Positions 50,036 to 63,377 of a DNA stretch of 64,000 nucleotides are shown here, piece after piece. A program made the translations under genes and the position numbers. Origin of the DNA: Cyprinodon diabolis. Lineage: Eukaryota; Chordata; Actinopteri; Cyprinodontiformes; Cyprinodontidae. The notes under the pieces are model-generated. The model worked only from the letters and a program-made list of their open reading frames with translations, had not been told where the DNA came from and made no database searches. Location of the stretch: assembly GCA_030533445.1 (NCBI GenBank), contig CM060065.1:22891974-22955973 (forward strand). The letters run 5' to 3'. The number at the start of each line of letters is the position of its first letter. The stretch's first letter is position 1.

Positions 50036-53000
50036 CAAAATTTGAACCCTTTGATGTCTTGTCACTAACTATTACAAAATAAATCATTATTTTAGACTAT
50101 ACACATGAAGCACATTCTTTATTTGTCCAATTTTTATACATTTTCTATTATTTAAATAATTTTTTTCTTAAAAATAGATGTGTTGTTTTTTTCAATAGCT
50201 TTTAGGTCATGTGACTGATTGATATTAAAGTAAAGCCAAATTATTTTTGCTATACTTAGAGGATAAAGATGTGCTTTATAGATTCATAATGCTTACACAT
50301 TTTTTTACTTACTAACTAAAATGAACAGAATCATACATTTTTTTTCGGTATACACAATCATTCTATGGAGCGAGGCTTGTTTTTGAGGTGTAGCATGAAG
50401 ATATAGGAAACACTTAGAGACTAATTTTTAAGAAACACCCTTTGAAAGTTAATGAGTCAGAGTTGGATTTCAGAGTAAACCTAAATAAACTACATTTCTC
50501 AGTAAAAATATTTAATTAAAAGTATTTCTATATATTATAACCTTTTCAAATACATGACACATAGTATTATTGTTAGTTTTCATTAGTGAGGATGAAATGA
50601 TAGCAACAATTTCATGGTATTTCTTTTTAGTGTGATTCATTTTCTTCCTAGAACAAAGTGTTATATAAGATGCACTGTATGTATATATCTACATTAAGAC
50701 TTATTTATCAAAATATCTGTGTTTTCTCATGGTTTGACCAATCTTTTTTTTACCACCTACTGCTCCACATTTTCGATTGATGATTAATTTGGGTAGGTCT
50801 AGAATTTGGAATTAATAGGTGAGACATGTCTTTTTCTCTTTTATTGCTTATTATCCATCCTTGTGTCCTATTTTTCTTTTCAATTATTTATTTTCCTAAA
50901 TCCGTCTTGTCATGATTTATTTTCTTCCTTGTCTTTTTTTTCTTGCCTTTGTATTTATTCCTTTTCTTGTGTCCTTCTAGAATTTATTTCCCCCCTTTGT
51001 TGCGCTCTATACCTTCATTATGCCATTCCTTGTGCATTTTTCCTCTCTTTTTTATCTTGTCATCTACCTTGCTTCCTTTCTTTTTTGTGTTCTTCCTTTT
51101 CCCTCATTGCATCCCCCTAACCTCCCCTCAATTCTTCTCATTCCTCTCGTTCCATATTTGAAGCCTCTCTGCTGTAAAGAATTTTGTTATCTATCCATTG
51201 CAAACTTTTCTACTCTGGAGAGTGAGTTTTGGCATAGTATTGAACTCACATGAGTGACAAACTGTTTAGGAATCGTGTTACACATTTCATGAATTCTTTT
51301 TCAAGAAAACTTTAATTTATTTGACTAATACCTTGATCAGGACATTATTTGTCTTGCCTTACTTTTCTACCTATAATTGGTAGATGGACCAAATTAGAAT
51401 AGTGCTCTTCTAGTCATAATAGAAGACTTTACACAAAAGCAACATTCACCTAATAACACTGGCATACGCACACACATTCGCTCAGTTTGGGGTTAGGTTT
51501 GTTGCCCAGGGGCACGTGTACCAGTAACGAGGGAAGCTGGAAAGTTGTTTCTATTTCTTGCTTAACATATTGTTACAAAACAGAGGAGGAAAGTCGAAAT
51601 CTGTTTGCAGTGCAGTAGGATCTGACATTATGGGGGTACATAGGAAAGTTTGGTATTTGTTATTGGGTAATACTTGTTAAAAGACTGAAAACCATCTGGC
51701 ATGGATATTTTAGGTCAGAACTGAGAAAAGTAAATTTTCGTGTAGTCGATCGACTGATTGTCTTTCCTTGTGCTCTACAATGGTGCCGGGGTTCTGTCAG
51801 ATGAGCATACCCAGTCAGACCAGCATACCAATAGTCAATACCTGTTTATCCCTTTAGTTTATTCCTTTAGTCTATCCCTTTAGTTTTGTGCAAAAAATAA
51901 GCTTTAAAATACCTAAACAGGCGTGTATCCCTGTAGTCATATACAAAAAAGCTATTTAATTACTTATATTTTGGTGTTTTTTGAATCCTATGGTGATCTG
52001 ACCTTAAATTATTTTTGTGTTCCTGCTGGTGGCCAGAGCTGCCCAAAAACATTTTCATTATTATTGTTTGTTTTAAATTAGCTATAGCTTGAAAGATGCT
52101 TCCCGAAAAGGCCAAACCGTTTTGGCTACTATGTAAAATTATTTTAAAAAGGATGGCATTACCATCCTGAAAGCTGTACAATAACGTTCACCTTAACTGT
52201 TTTTTTTTTAAGGTGCAAAGAAAAGCTTTAAAGTTTACCACCACGAAGAATATGTTTGCTTTTAGGAGATAAGCAGCTGCCTGAGGGGTCTGAGCACAGA
52301 GATTCAGACAAAAGAAATCCAAAAATTGCCATAAACATTTGGTTGATCTGTCTGATGTTTATAGGCGCGCCCCCCCACACTCATAAACATCTATTTGAAT
52401 TATTTAGCAAAGAAGAAAACATCTCCAGGGTGTAATAATCTGGCAATGTCGTGTTTGCAGCTTGCTTGCCGAAAATGTCCTAAAATTATAAATGGTGTGT
52501 GCTGACAGTGTGTGGGAGTTTTTTTTTTTTTCCCCCACTGTCAGTCAGTGGATCAACAGGAAAGTGTTTTTATTCTGAGATCAGAATAAACAAATTTGGA
52601 CCAGACTTTTCAGTTGCACATTACTTTAAATGTTGGTATTAAAGCTTTAATATGGCCTGACACACCTTATTCGTTCCATTGTTAGTCTGACGCAGCAATC
52701 ACAGAGAGTCAAAGCTCCCTACTAACTCTTCAGATTGGCTCCCATCAGTTCCAATAAAGTCTTCTGAAGATGATGACTAGAAGGAAAAGAGAAAAGAAAA
52801 GTGTCGGAAGTCGTCCTCATACTCATTCTTCTAGCAGCTGCCTTAGTCGGTGAGTTGATTAAAGTCTGATTATGGAGAAGGCGGGGTTGAAGCTGATTGA
52901 TCAGTTTTTGATGTAAATTATCGTATTTTATTGATTTCTTCATGTTTTTTTTAACAGAAGGAAAGACACAACTTCAAGTCGTATTAGTGATTTTTCTTGA

Positions 53001-54184
53001 AATAAATCTACTAAAATTGAGTAGCACTTAACAATAACACAGAGGAAGTCTGTTTTAGCAGCATCCGGTCAGTTCATCCCCATGGATGGCTCCATTAGTT
53101 GTATTTGCTGCCGCTCTGAGGAGGGTGGGGGCCCAGTGATTTGTACCTGCTAAAGGGGAGCTCTGACAGGGCTGACATCAAAACCTGGGCCTCATCCATC
53201 AAAAGACATGGGACCAATATTGCATTTTATGGTCTCCTAGGGCTACTGTATGATCAGCAAGACCCAGATACAGAATGTTTATGGAGACAAACTTCCTGCC
53301 CTGGTCCTGCTGGTTAGGTTCATTCCTCTTCCTCTCACCCATCCATACACTTTCTATCCATTCCATTTTGTGTCATCTTTTCCTCTACCTCTGTCCTCCC
53401 TTTCCCACATTTTCATCTAATTGCATAAACACCCTCCTTATAATTCTCTTTGTTTGCTTTGGCAGTTTCTTTCCTATTTCTCTTTCCACTATCACTATTC
53501 ATTTAATCCCTATTTTCCTGAGGGTGGTGGCTGGTGATGTGATGGGAACAATGTCACATCAGTGCTTCTCTGTCAGTGTAGATGACTGTTGGCCTGACCA
53601 GACTACCTCATTGCTAAGCATTAAAAGAAGACACTTGATGGTTTTTCGGACAATTTTGTTGCATTGTTATAGAGTCAAACAAAATACAACTATTCATGTT
53701 GGATTTTTTTTGTTGATTTTGAGAGAAATATCTCATCATTTATTATGAAAAGCTAAGCTTCTCATTTTATATTTGATATGTCGTTTTGTTCTTTTACTAA
53801 TACAATCCATCCATCCTTTATTCTGGACCAACAGCCATGCAGGCTCACATATACTTAAACGTTATGATTGGGGTCAAAGATTTTGCCTGTCATTGCTAAA
53901 GTGTGTATTTTGTAACCTGGCATAAGCCACATTGATACTGGTAGGTTTCAAATTGAACTACACATATCGATCTGGGAAGCCTCATATAGAAAATGTTTGC
54001 AAAAGAGGGACACAGAGGCAATAGGGGAGTTAATTGATCGGTTGCGGGGAACACACATCCACAAATATAGGACATTTTTGCCTTTGTGGATGGGATTTTT
54101 GTTGTTGTTGCCTATTTCAAAAAGAAATAGAGGGTATCCCACCTAACACCCTGTCTGGTTGCTCATTGACATCATACATGTCAC

Positions 54185-54545
54185 TGCATTTCCATCCACC
54201 CATTTTCCATTATGTTTTATCCCTGCTGGGGTCACGAGGGGTGCTGGTGTTTATCTCCAGCTGTCTATGGGCGAGAGGCAGGGTACACCCTGGACAGGTC
54301 GCCAGTCCATCGCAGGGCACAGAGACAAACAGGACAAACAACCATTCACTCAAACACTCACACCTAAGGAGAATTTAGAGAAGCCAATTAACCTAACAGT
54401 CACATTTTTCGACAGTTTTTGGGAGGAACACAGAGTACCCAGACAGAACCTGCGCATGGAAATTCCATGCAGAAAGACCCCGCGCCGGGAACCTTCTTGC
54501 AAGGCATCAGTGCCACCCACTGTTCCACTGAGCAACCCATTGCTC
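54185..54545 (+). repeat. Dispersed fish repeat (same family as 63505)
   Basis: The order is CATCCACCCATTTTCC, GCTGGGGTCACGAGGGGTGC, GGGTACACCCTGGACAGGTC, GAAGCCAATTAACCTAACAG and CATGCAGAAAGACCCCG, which resembles a very common teleost repeat. The copy at 63505-63726 has the same order (GGGTACACCC, GAAGCCAATTAACCTA, ACCATGCAAACTCCATG, TTGCAAGGCA). Open frames here are incidental. Confidence 0.75.
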
Positions 54546-57004
54546 CAAAATATTTCTGTATTGAGTGAAAAGCATCTGCTGGAGCCTGGAAGATGGTTTT
54601 TTTTTTGTTCATCTTGCAAACTAATGTTTTTAGACCTTGAAACTTAACTGGCATAACACATTTTTGCATTAGCTTCACACTTTTCTTTCTTTCTTTTTTC
54701 TTTTTGTTTCTTTCTATCTTTCATTCTGTCTTTCTTTCCTTTGTTTGTTTCTTTCTTGTCATGAATTCACTGATTCCTCTAGCTTTGAATTATATAATGT
54801 CAGGACATTTCTATTATACTTGCTTATATGTGTTTAAACAAATGAACATGAAGGACATTGTACCTAAGCAAAACCAGATTTCTAGAGGTCCACGGTTCAT
54901 TTCTCGGTATCTTGATTGGCTTTTTCCCCATGATGTAGATATGAATTTAATCTAAATAATGATCACAAAGCTATAACCTCTTCAACATTTGGGGTTCAAA
55001 AATGCTCAGTAGTGTTGCAATCTTTCTGTTTTCAAATATTAAATATGTAATCTAGAAGTTTAATTATCCCAGCATTTAGCAGTCAGGCATAACTTTAATA
55101 TTCCTTACTGGCCTAAAACAGACACTATTTAGTTAATCCTATTTTCTATCTTTTGTTGTTTCTATATCTATATATTCATTAATTGGGAAATAAATATTTG
55201 AGGGTCATCGCAAACCTTCCCAAATGCATTAAAATACTTAAACTTTGCATTTATCTTTGTCTGCTCTGTTCTTGTGATTATACTTCTCACTAACAGCTGC
55301 TTTTTTATATAATTTCCAACCCCGACTTTTGTACTGTAATAACTTCTTTGATGTATGTCCATGAGAGCTTGATGAATGAAGCCTGTTTCTTTCATTTATT
55401 CAGTCTCACTTAATCAACACTGAGCAAGCTCTCCAGCAGACAATAGACAAGGAACATAGAAGATAAGATGTGTCTGCATTGTCCTTCGGGGTGTAATGAC
55501 CTGCTTTGTCCAATTACAAGGAATATGGCTTTCAACTCAGATTGAGGCCAGAAGGTTAGAAGTCAGGGTTTCTGTGCTTAGCCTGTGTCAGACTGAAGTG
55601 ACTGTTTCTCTGGGCTCATTCTCATCGACCCCTCAGGAGATTGCTTGCCTCAGTGTGGGTGCACCGATTTGTTTTGTTTTAAAGACTTGCTGGTAGCTTA
55701 ATTGCATTTCCCTGCCATTAGAGAAGCTAAGTGTTAAGTAACAGCAAAAATCTGATTTGGTTGGATGACCAAGATTGGTTTAACAAAAGTAGGAACCTCA
55801 GAGGGTTCTCATTCCTGTTTTAGCCTGTTGAGTGTCATGATTCGAGGTTATCTTGCATTTCTTTTTTTTGACATTTACAAATCAGGCATTTGCAGCATGA
55901 GCACACACACACTTTGGTGTGCATGAAAAGGTGTTTTCACACCGTGCTGGAGGAGTGCAGCCATGGGGAAGTCAAAGAGTGTGTTTCAGAAGCTTCTATG
56001 AATGCTTGGTCCCTTCGCCTTTAGGGATGCATGCTATTCTCTCTACATTGCTCTCTTAGGGGAACTTTCTTGGATTTTGTTGGCCTACTTTTGAGGCTAG
56101 TGTTACCATCGCTACTGAAACCTGGTGAAAAATGTATGATGGTCGGGAGTACAACCTTAAGAGGGAGCACACTCTTTCGTAGCCATGGCTACAACAACCT
56201 CTAAAGGATGAATTATGTAACTGGTGTTGTGCTTTAGATGAGATCGTCTCTGGCAGGCAAGAAGGGGCAACTCACAGCTTTAGACACCCATCCTCCGTTT
56301 TCAAACATGAACTGAGTCAAAATTTTTAACTTTACCTTTTTTACAGAACATATTTTGAGTTGTAGATCTGATAAAAAAGATTTCTCATAATAGCACATAT
56401 TTTTCGTGTCAAGATAGCGCCTCCATCTGTGTACCAAAAATAGGTAGTGGTTTTCTGCATTTGTATGTAAGCAGGAATGTATAATATAATGTCTAAAAAA
56501 AGGGGGATACAGTTTTTGCATGAATGAGCCCATTTACCTACTGTCCATTTTCTCCCCAGAGGTCAGCAGTGTTAAATATGTAGTCAACTTGTGTTGCTTT
56601 GGCAGGTGTTCATGTTTCTTTAAAAATCACTTCATGCTAATGCAGAGACCACAGCAAAGTCTAGCACATGCAAATTTTAGTAAAACAGCAGTGTTTTTAT
56701 AAGCTTGGTAATTGATTCAAGGGGTTTTAGGAAGGCTTTCACAAAGCTAGACCCTCCTACAGTGAATCATTTACAGTACAGGCTGCTGAGGCTCATCTGA
56801 CAGGCATGTATTATCTACTGTATAATCAAAGCAACTAGGGGCCTCAGTCATCTAGCAGAGCTACTATTTATTTGTTTTAAAGAGCACTAAAAATAGCCCA
56901 TGAATTGCCCTGTAATTGTTATAAAACAAGTACTGTGTAATGTGATTTTAAAAATTATTTTCAAAGAAAAATACAGTAAATCAAATCAGGACTTTGCATC
57001 ACAC

Positions 57005-57215
57005 TTGTAAACATATTTGCACTACATAGAGAATTTTCAAATCCCTTTAAATAGAACATTCATTTGCACCATATTCTTCTGATCACTGCTGCACTTAAAA
57101 TTTGAAATGATAATTTCACTGCTGTAAGCTGCTCATTCACTCTTTGGAAGCTGTGTGCATCAACATTTTGTTTTGTTTATACTTTATGTATACTAAATGA
57201 CAATAAGTCTAAGTC
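57005..57215 (+). repeat. Dispersed repeat, plus copy (pair with 47045)
   Basis: It reads ATTTGCACC..., TGATCACTGCTGCACTT, GCTCATTCACT and AAATGACAATAAGTCTAAGT, the same order as the reverse complement of 47045-47270. It ends in short GTCTAA units. Confidence 0.6.
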
Positions 57216-58153
57216 TAAATGTAAGTCATCACCATAATATTAATCTTAACTTCTGTGCATAAAAGCCCTGATTAAGGAACCAAGATATTAAATGTGTGAG
57301 AAAAAAAACAGTTTGGAAAGAGATCACCAATGATGAATAACATCTAGTCTTTTAAATGTTTTTGCTTTTTTGTAATATCAGTGTTTGGTAGAGAAATTAT
57401 ATGGTTTTAAAACTATTGTGTTCATCAAGGAGTCAGTAATATCTTTATATACTTTATCTGCAGTGTTTGCCATAGTGAGTTGTATAATTTTTGTGGGAAA
57501 TTGGCTCTTTAGCTGACACTATGATTATTAGAAGTAGTTCTGTGCTTTGCAGTCACTAAATTAGCAGCTCAAATTCAGTTTGCCGCTCCAGCATGTATTA
57601 CACTGGTATCATATCCTCTGTTGCTCATTTCCATTTAATACCTCTGTTCTGATTTTTTTGTATATTGGAGATAACTACACAATGTATAACATTTTTTTTG
57701 AAGATGTAATATTTTAGAATGTATCCATTAATGTGGTTTTGATTAATTCTCCACAGATATGAAAAATTAGCTTAAACAAGCTAAAACAGTGGCAGGAGGC
57801 TCCTAATTATTAAGGCAGAGTCCTACTGCTTGCATTTGACTGAACAACCTCAGATGCAGTTCTTTTCCTTTTGACACTGGCTGCAGTGCATATAGAGGCT
57901 CGTACTATGCATAAGGTGAGCAGATCCTGATCTGTGCAAGACTATGCAGAATTTTTCTCTGTGTCCCAGAAAGTGAAACAATGCATTTGACTGGGTTAAA
58001 TTACAAAAACTCAAAAATATTTATCAACAGGCTTTCTTAAATGTAAGGAAAGCAGAGCTACACAGCCGCGCCAAGTGTCAATCAAATTATAAAGCAACAC
58101 TGCACTTCATGACCAACCTGCACACCACGTTCTTAAAACAGCACAGGTAAAGG

Positions 58154-59172
58154 TGTCATGAAACGGGACAGATGGACCCAGTATTCAAGGTGAGACAGCC
58201 AGTAGGAAAATTCAAAACGTTTATTAAAACAAAACAGAACAAAACCAAAAGGAAGCGCAATGCTTTGGATCTGGCGGCTGCAGGAGGGAGGCAGGGCACC
58301 GCCCAATCACTGACACTCTGGGTTAGGGAGAAACACAGGAAAGTGACCGTGATCATCTGAACAGAAGATGATTATTAGAGTGAGTCACTTACCTGGTTTA
58401 ACAGTTCAGTCCATCCTCTCAAGCAAAGGCAGGATAAGCCGATGCACTGCCAACGAGAGGCAGCCCTGAGCCATCCAGACCGTCCCCGATGCAGCAACCA
58501 CAGTGAGCAAGCATAACTGAGATCCAAGACGGATTCAGATCAGACCGGAGTAGTTCTGGAATCCAGGAGTCCACAGTCCGGTCAGGGGTTCTGATCCACT
58601 CAGGAACGGACAGATCCAGGTTCCAGGAATCCATTAGAGCGTGAAGGGTGGTTCAGAGTCCTGTGCGTCGATCATCCAGCTCAGACCAAAACGACCCTTG
58701 GAGGACAGGTTCAGAGTCCCGTGCGCCAAGCATCCAGCAGACAGAAATCCACAAATAGGCAGAATCCAGCTGGAGTCCAACTGAGGTTCAGGTGAGCAGA
58801 TCAGCCAGGGACAGACAGGGCCAGTGGGTGAGAGGGAACTGAATCAGGAAAATAGAATCACTAGGGCAATGCTGAAAGGCTCTCATCAACTGGTTAGGGA
58901 CAATAACTCGCATGAGGACACTGGCTTGAGAATAAACTCCTAACTGGAACAGGGAGAAGAACCTTGGAACTGACTAAAATTAACAAAACTGACTGACCGG
59001 AAAACAGGGAATAAACAGAAGTCAATCAATGATATTTCAACGATAGCTGGGCTGGACTGAATATAAAGCAGAACCTACAGGTGGATGAGATCAGAGATGA
59101 TTAGGAACTGGGCAGACAAGGCAGGTGAGTGAAATTAGCAATTAAGGCCAGCTATCAGAGCAGGTCATGTCA
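58154..59172 (-). mobile_element. Solo LTR, 1019 bp, minus strand
   Basis: On the minus strand it starts TGACATGACC and ends CGTTTCATGACA. A perfect 5-bp target duplication AAAGG flanks it (58149-58153 and 59173-59177). On the minus strand a TTTATA box lies near 59067-59060 and AATAAA near 58225-58220, close to the 3' end as in the other LTRs here. Short imperfect direct repeats (GGTTCAGAGTCC-type) lie between 58650 and 58740. No internal region remains. It shares the ATGACA terminus with the gypsy LTRs at 2546, 7924 and 9617, but the rest differs. Confidence 0.9.
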
Positions 59173-60734
59173 AAAGGATTTCAAAATATTATGGATACTA
59201 TAATATTTTTAAGAAAAGATTACACAGCTAAAACAAAGACTCTGGAAGGGGTAATGACCGGGCAAGGCAGTTAAAGGAGACTGAGGGCTTTCTATGTAGT
59301 TTCTAGTTTTCTGATCTTTATTTTTTTTATATACATAAGGAAGGAGGTAGGCTAAATTTGCATTGTCTCTCATGTTTTTTTAAGTTCAAAAAGTATTGAA
59401 GTGTTATTTTATCTGTTTTTTTGTCATCCTGAGCTCCTATCATGGATAAAAGGACACTGTTTGTTGAAATGTTTTATCTATTTTTTATGGCAGAGTCTGC
59501 CCTGTTCACACAGCATGTTTCAAAGTGGGTGAACCTGGCTGCTTTACATGTGATAGGGGATTTTACTGTGTATTTTACTTTACCACCCTGTCTCTCTTCC
59601 TGTAAGACTCACAACATTGCAGATGAATTGCTGTGTAGGTCCAACCAAAATAGATCAGGGCTCTAGCTAGGTTGGAGCTACACAAGTGCTGTTACAGACA
59701 ATCCTGTGTGGTCTAACAAGGCCCATGCATTTCCAGCGAGCTCTAAGTTTCAATTTGTTTTTCTATCCAGATCGGATACTAAATGGTGTTTGGTGTGTTC
59801 CGCCCGTTAGACTTTTTATAAACATTCTTACCCAAAGATTCTTTATAAAGGAATTTGTAAAAAAAAGAAATACTTTAAATCACTGGTTAAAAAGATAGAG
59901 AAATTTGTTGTACTTTTAGTACTGAAAGAAATCTATTGTCTATATGGTCATTTTCTATAGGTTCTTACTGTTCTATGTTAATAAGGATTAGTGTTGAAAA
60001 AGTGTGATCATTTGAAGCTGCATAAACCAACCAAATTCACAATTATGTACACATATTTGTGAATGAGTGAGAGGTAGGCAGGTTAAGGGAAACAGTCGTG
60101 TGTGTTTGCAGTTATCTTTGGACACACACTGTTCTCTGATTTGTTAGGGACTGATATTAGAGGCAAAAATAGGCATCACTTTAGCCTGCTAAAGAAAAGA
60201 TTTTGTATTGTTTCAGATTTCTACATTAATAGAGACTTGCTGAGGAAAGCCAAATTTGACAGCGCCATGAATCGGAGAGCTCATGGTTCAAATTGAGTCG
60301 TTCTTATGTTGCTTGTGCTCTGACCTGCAGATCACAGGAAATCAACGCACAGTGACGAATCCATTCTTTCTCTTCCATGCCACATCCCTTTCTTCTCCTC
60401 ATTCTCTGTCACTCTACTTCTGCTTATCTCTTTGCTATAAAATCCTCCTCTGTCTCTTGCTCCTTCAGTGTTTCTTTGTTACATTTGCCAATTCAGTATG
60501 ACAGATTTCTTCTTTTTCTCATCTCTGAAATCTGGTTATGTTTGTTTCTTTGATTTTATCTGTATCTTATGTTTACCTTAATTCATCTCTCAGCCTGTTT
60601 TGCATGTAAATAAGGGCTCCCATCTAAGTGTCAGAAGGCTCAGGACGTAGGTTCCAGAGTTCAGACCAGACACACAGTGATACTTAAATGGCGTTTTATT
60701 GAAAAGACTGCTTGCGGCTACTCGTCAGCTGTGG

Positions 60735-60955
60735 TGGGCTCACTGGATACGCTGGTCAAAAGCTGAGTTGATCAGAGGGATGGGGTAGCCATTCTTGATT
60801 GTGATGTCATTTCGACCCCTGTAATCTATACATAGCCTGAGGGAACCATCCTTCATCCCCACAAAGAAAAGAAGCCTGCACCAGCAGGAAAGGAAGAGGG
60901 ACGAATTATGCCAGCTCTAAGTGACTCAGGTCATATTTCTCCATAGCAAGAGTCT
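60735..60955 (-). pseudogene. Ty3/gypsy reverse transcriptase fragment
   Basis: The minus strand reads [18 protein letters not shown] and [20 protein letters not shown] around 60900-60770, the conserved start of the gypsy RT domain. Upstream on the minus strand, [12 protein letters not shown] sequence is preserved with a stop. Downstream, near 60620-60735, the sequence changes to an unrelated stretch. Only about 70 codons remain. Confidence 0.8.
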
Positions 60956-60983
60956 CAGGAGCAGATAACAAAAATAACCTACA

Positions 60984-61140
60984 CCTAGGGGTCGGCAACC
61001 CAAACTGCTCAAAGAGCCATATTGGACCAAAAAAACAAAAAAAAAATCTGTCTTTAGCCGCAACAATGCAAAAGCCTTATACAAGCACGGCTCTAAGAAT
61101 ATCAGCCCAGTATCCAACAGGACTACATGGGCTTAAATAT
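60984..61140 (+). repeat. hAT-type transposon end fragment
   Basis: It starts CTAGGGGTCGGCAACCC and continues AAAGAGCCATATTGGACC, resembling, from memory, the terminus of a widespread hAT family. The opposite terminus was not found nearby, so this is one end only. Confidence 0.5.
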
Positions 61141-61989
61141 ATAATAAGAATTCATGATTAAATGTTTATCCTGTGCAAATTTCCCATAGTAGCATGAGGT
61201 GAGGTGAACGCTAAATACTAATTGTTATACTTCTTGTCAACATGCTTTGACTGATACCAGATCTTAATGCCAGATCTGGGGGGTGAGCCGGCAGTTCTGG
61301 GTCCTTCCACCATAACATCCAGGGGAGTTTTCATAAGGGAGAGGTCGAAATCCAAAATACACTTTTTGTTTTGAGAGCAAGCTGCACAGAATTTTCCATC
61401 AGCCTTTAAGTCTTTTGTCACTGGGTTCCACATGGTGAATCCAATATTCCGAATCTGTTGGGCTTTTCCTCCTTGAAGCGAGCATGGACATCCAATATAT
61501 TATCCCATCTCGGCTTTGAGTTCAGCCACCGCAGCCAGCTTGCATTCAATTGCACCCACCATACAGCTCAGCTCATGGTCCTGCTCGTTCACAGCCTTTG
61601 TGAGCGTGTCAACCGCTGCCCACAGCCTGATCAGTGCCCAAATTGCTGCCGACATCCTCTGTAATTGTAGATACATTAGGTATCCTCCAAATCCAAACAG
61701 AAGAAATCTAAGTATCATAAATCCAAATATTTATATGTCTTCCACATCCTCGACTGATAACATTGTAAAACACACCATCCTCCAAGCCTTACATGAGTCC
61801 ATGGTGTATCCCAACAAAGTATGTCCTGGCAGGACAGGATAGGTCCCCTTCTCCCTGTCTTCCAGTCGAGAAAATTTGATCAACATACATTTATACAGAG
61901 ATAATAATGTTAATAAAGGTAGAAATAAGGAATGCTAGCAAAAGGTTTCGGCCAAGAAGGACTCTTCATCGTCCTACCTTACCTCCAGC

Positions 61990-62618
61990 CAGAGATGGGA
62001 AGTAACGAAGTACAAATACTTCGTTACTGTATTCAAGTAGATTTTTCTAATATTTTTACTGTACTTTACTACTTATTTTTATGGCGACTTTTTACTTCTA
62101 CTCCTTACATTTTTACACAAATATCTGTACTTTCTACTCCTTACATTTTTAAAAATCTGCTCGTTACTTTAGTTTTGAATCATTTCAATGGAGTTACCGT
62201 TATTATTTTTCACGTCATCAATACCAAATTCAGTCTAATTGGATGGGAATCTATGTTGCATTTGACGCACCACTACAAGATGAATCGACAGATTCTGCGG
62301 TATTCATTCGCAGCAAATCATTGCAGCTTGGTGGCGGTGGCGTTAGCATAGTAGTATGGCTGACGAGATGATTGAAAATGAACACAACGGAGATCTAGTC
62401 CTATTGGCAGACATCCATTTAAAATGTAGGCAACGGCATGAAAAAAGTGGTTTCTACTTTTACTTTTATACTTTAAGTAAATTTACAAGCCTGTACTTTG
62501 GTACTTTTACTTGAGTAAAGAAGTTTAATCAGTACTTCCACTTTTACCAGAGTATTTTTTAACACAAGTACCTGTACTTTTACTCAAGTACGTAAAGTGA
62601 GTACTTTTGCCATCTCTG
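61990..62618. mobile_element. Non-autonomous hAT-type element with 8-bp target duplication
   Basis: The termini are CAGAGATGG (61990) and CCATCTCTG (ending 62618), perfect inverted repeats. An exact 8-bp duplication CCTCCAGC flanks it (61982-61989 and 62619-62626), the hallmark of hAT transposition. Subterminal regions are full of short GTACTTT/AAGTAC-type repeats in both orientations, probable transposase-binding sites. It is 629 bp with no transposase gene. Confidence 0.93.
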
Positions 62619-63080
62619 CCTCCAGCATAGACCCCGGTCTGTCTCTGCCAACTCCCCTGCATTGGTGCTTTTTGCGTCGGTACGTCTTCAAAGAAGTACC
62701 GCCGAATCTGACCACACGCAGCTCTGGATGTCATGGACTCATTTCTTTTAGTGCTTCTGGGGCTTTTCCAAAAATTGATGGTACTCCCAAACTGATTTAA
62801 AAGTTGTCCATAGATAACAATTTAGCAATAGTCAGTGAAGTTAAGTTTCACCTATGCTTTTACTATGAAATATTGACTGTGACATCTTGACAGGAAAGGC
62901 CATGGGGCTGCAGAGGTCCTACCTGTTGAAAGTTTTTATACTTCATCTTCACCTGATGCAAGGTGTGACTTTGCCCAGTAAGATTGGCTCAGAATGTAAT
63001 ACACTGATATCTTACCATTCAAAAAGTAAACTAGTTTTCCCCCTCTAATGTTACCTCTGAGTAGACCTACTCAGAGTTGA

Positions 63081-63377
63081 TTTAGGGTGCAGTAGGAGCT
63101 CTTGGAAAAAACAGTTCCAGCAAGCTATTTTTTGAACATACACAACCTGGCCTCTCCCTTCAGGCCACTCCTCGAAAACCACGCCTTCGTTCGCTCTGTC
63201 CCTGTCCGCTGGGGTTCCCGGACCAGCCCCGGAGCTCATGGCTCGGTTCCAATGCCCAGTCCGGTCCAGTCTACAGCCCATCCACACCTATTTCACTGCT
63301 TGCTAAACGGCATGGGGAGATCTTTAAGCCACATGGTAAAAATATGCGTCATAAAAGATCTCCTACTGCACCTTTAA
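63081..63377. mobile_element. Miniature inverted-repeat element with TTTA(A/G) ends
   Basis: The left end TTTAGGGTGCAGTAGGAGCT and the right end (reverse complement) TTTAAAGGTGCAGTAGGAGA are inverted repeats of about 20 bp with few mismatches. The interior is GC-rich and non-coding. TTAA at the right end and TTTAG at the left resemble the TTAA family at 18261, but the terminal sequence is different. Confidence 0.7.

Noticed and set aside
55496..55696. 66-codon ORF considered as the next host exon
   Set aside because: There is no donor near its end and no acceptor in the right phase.
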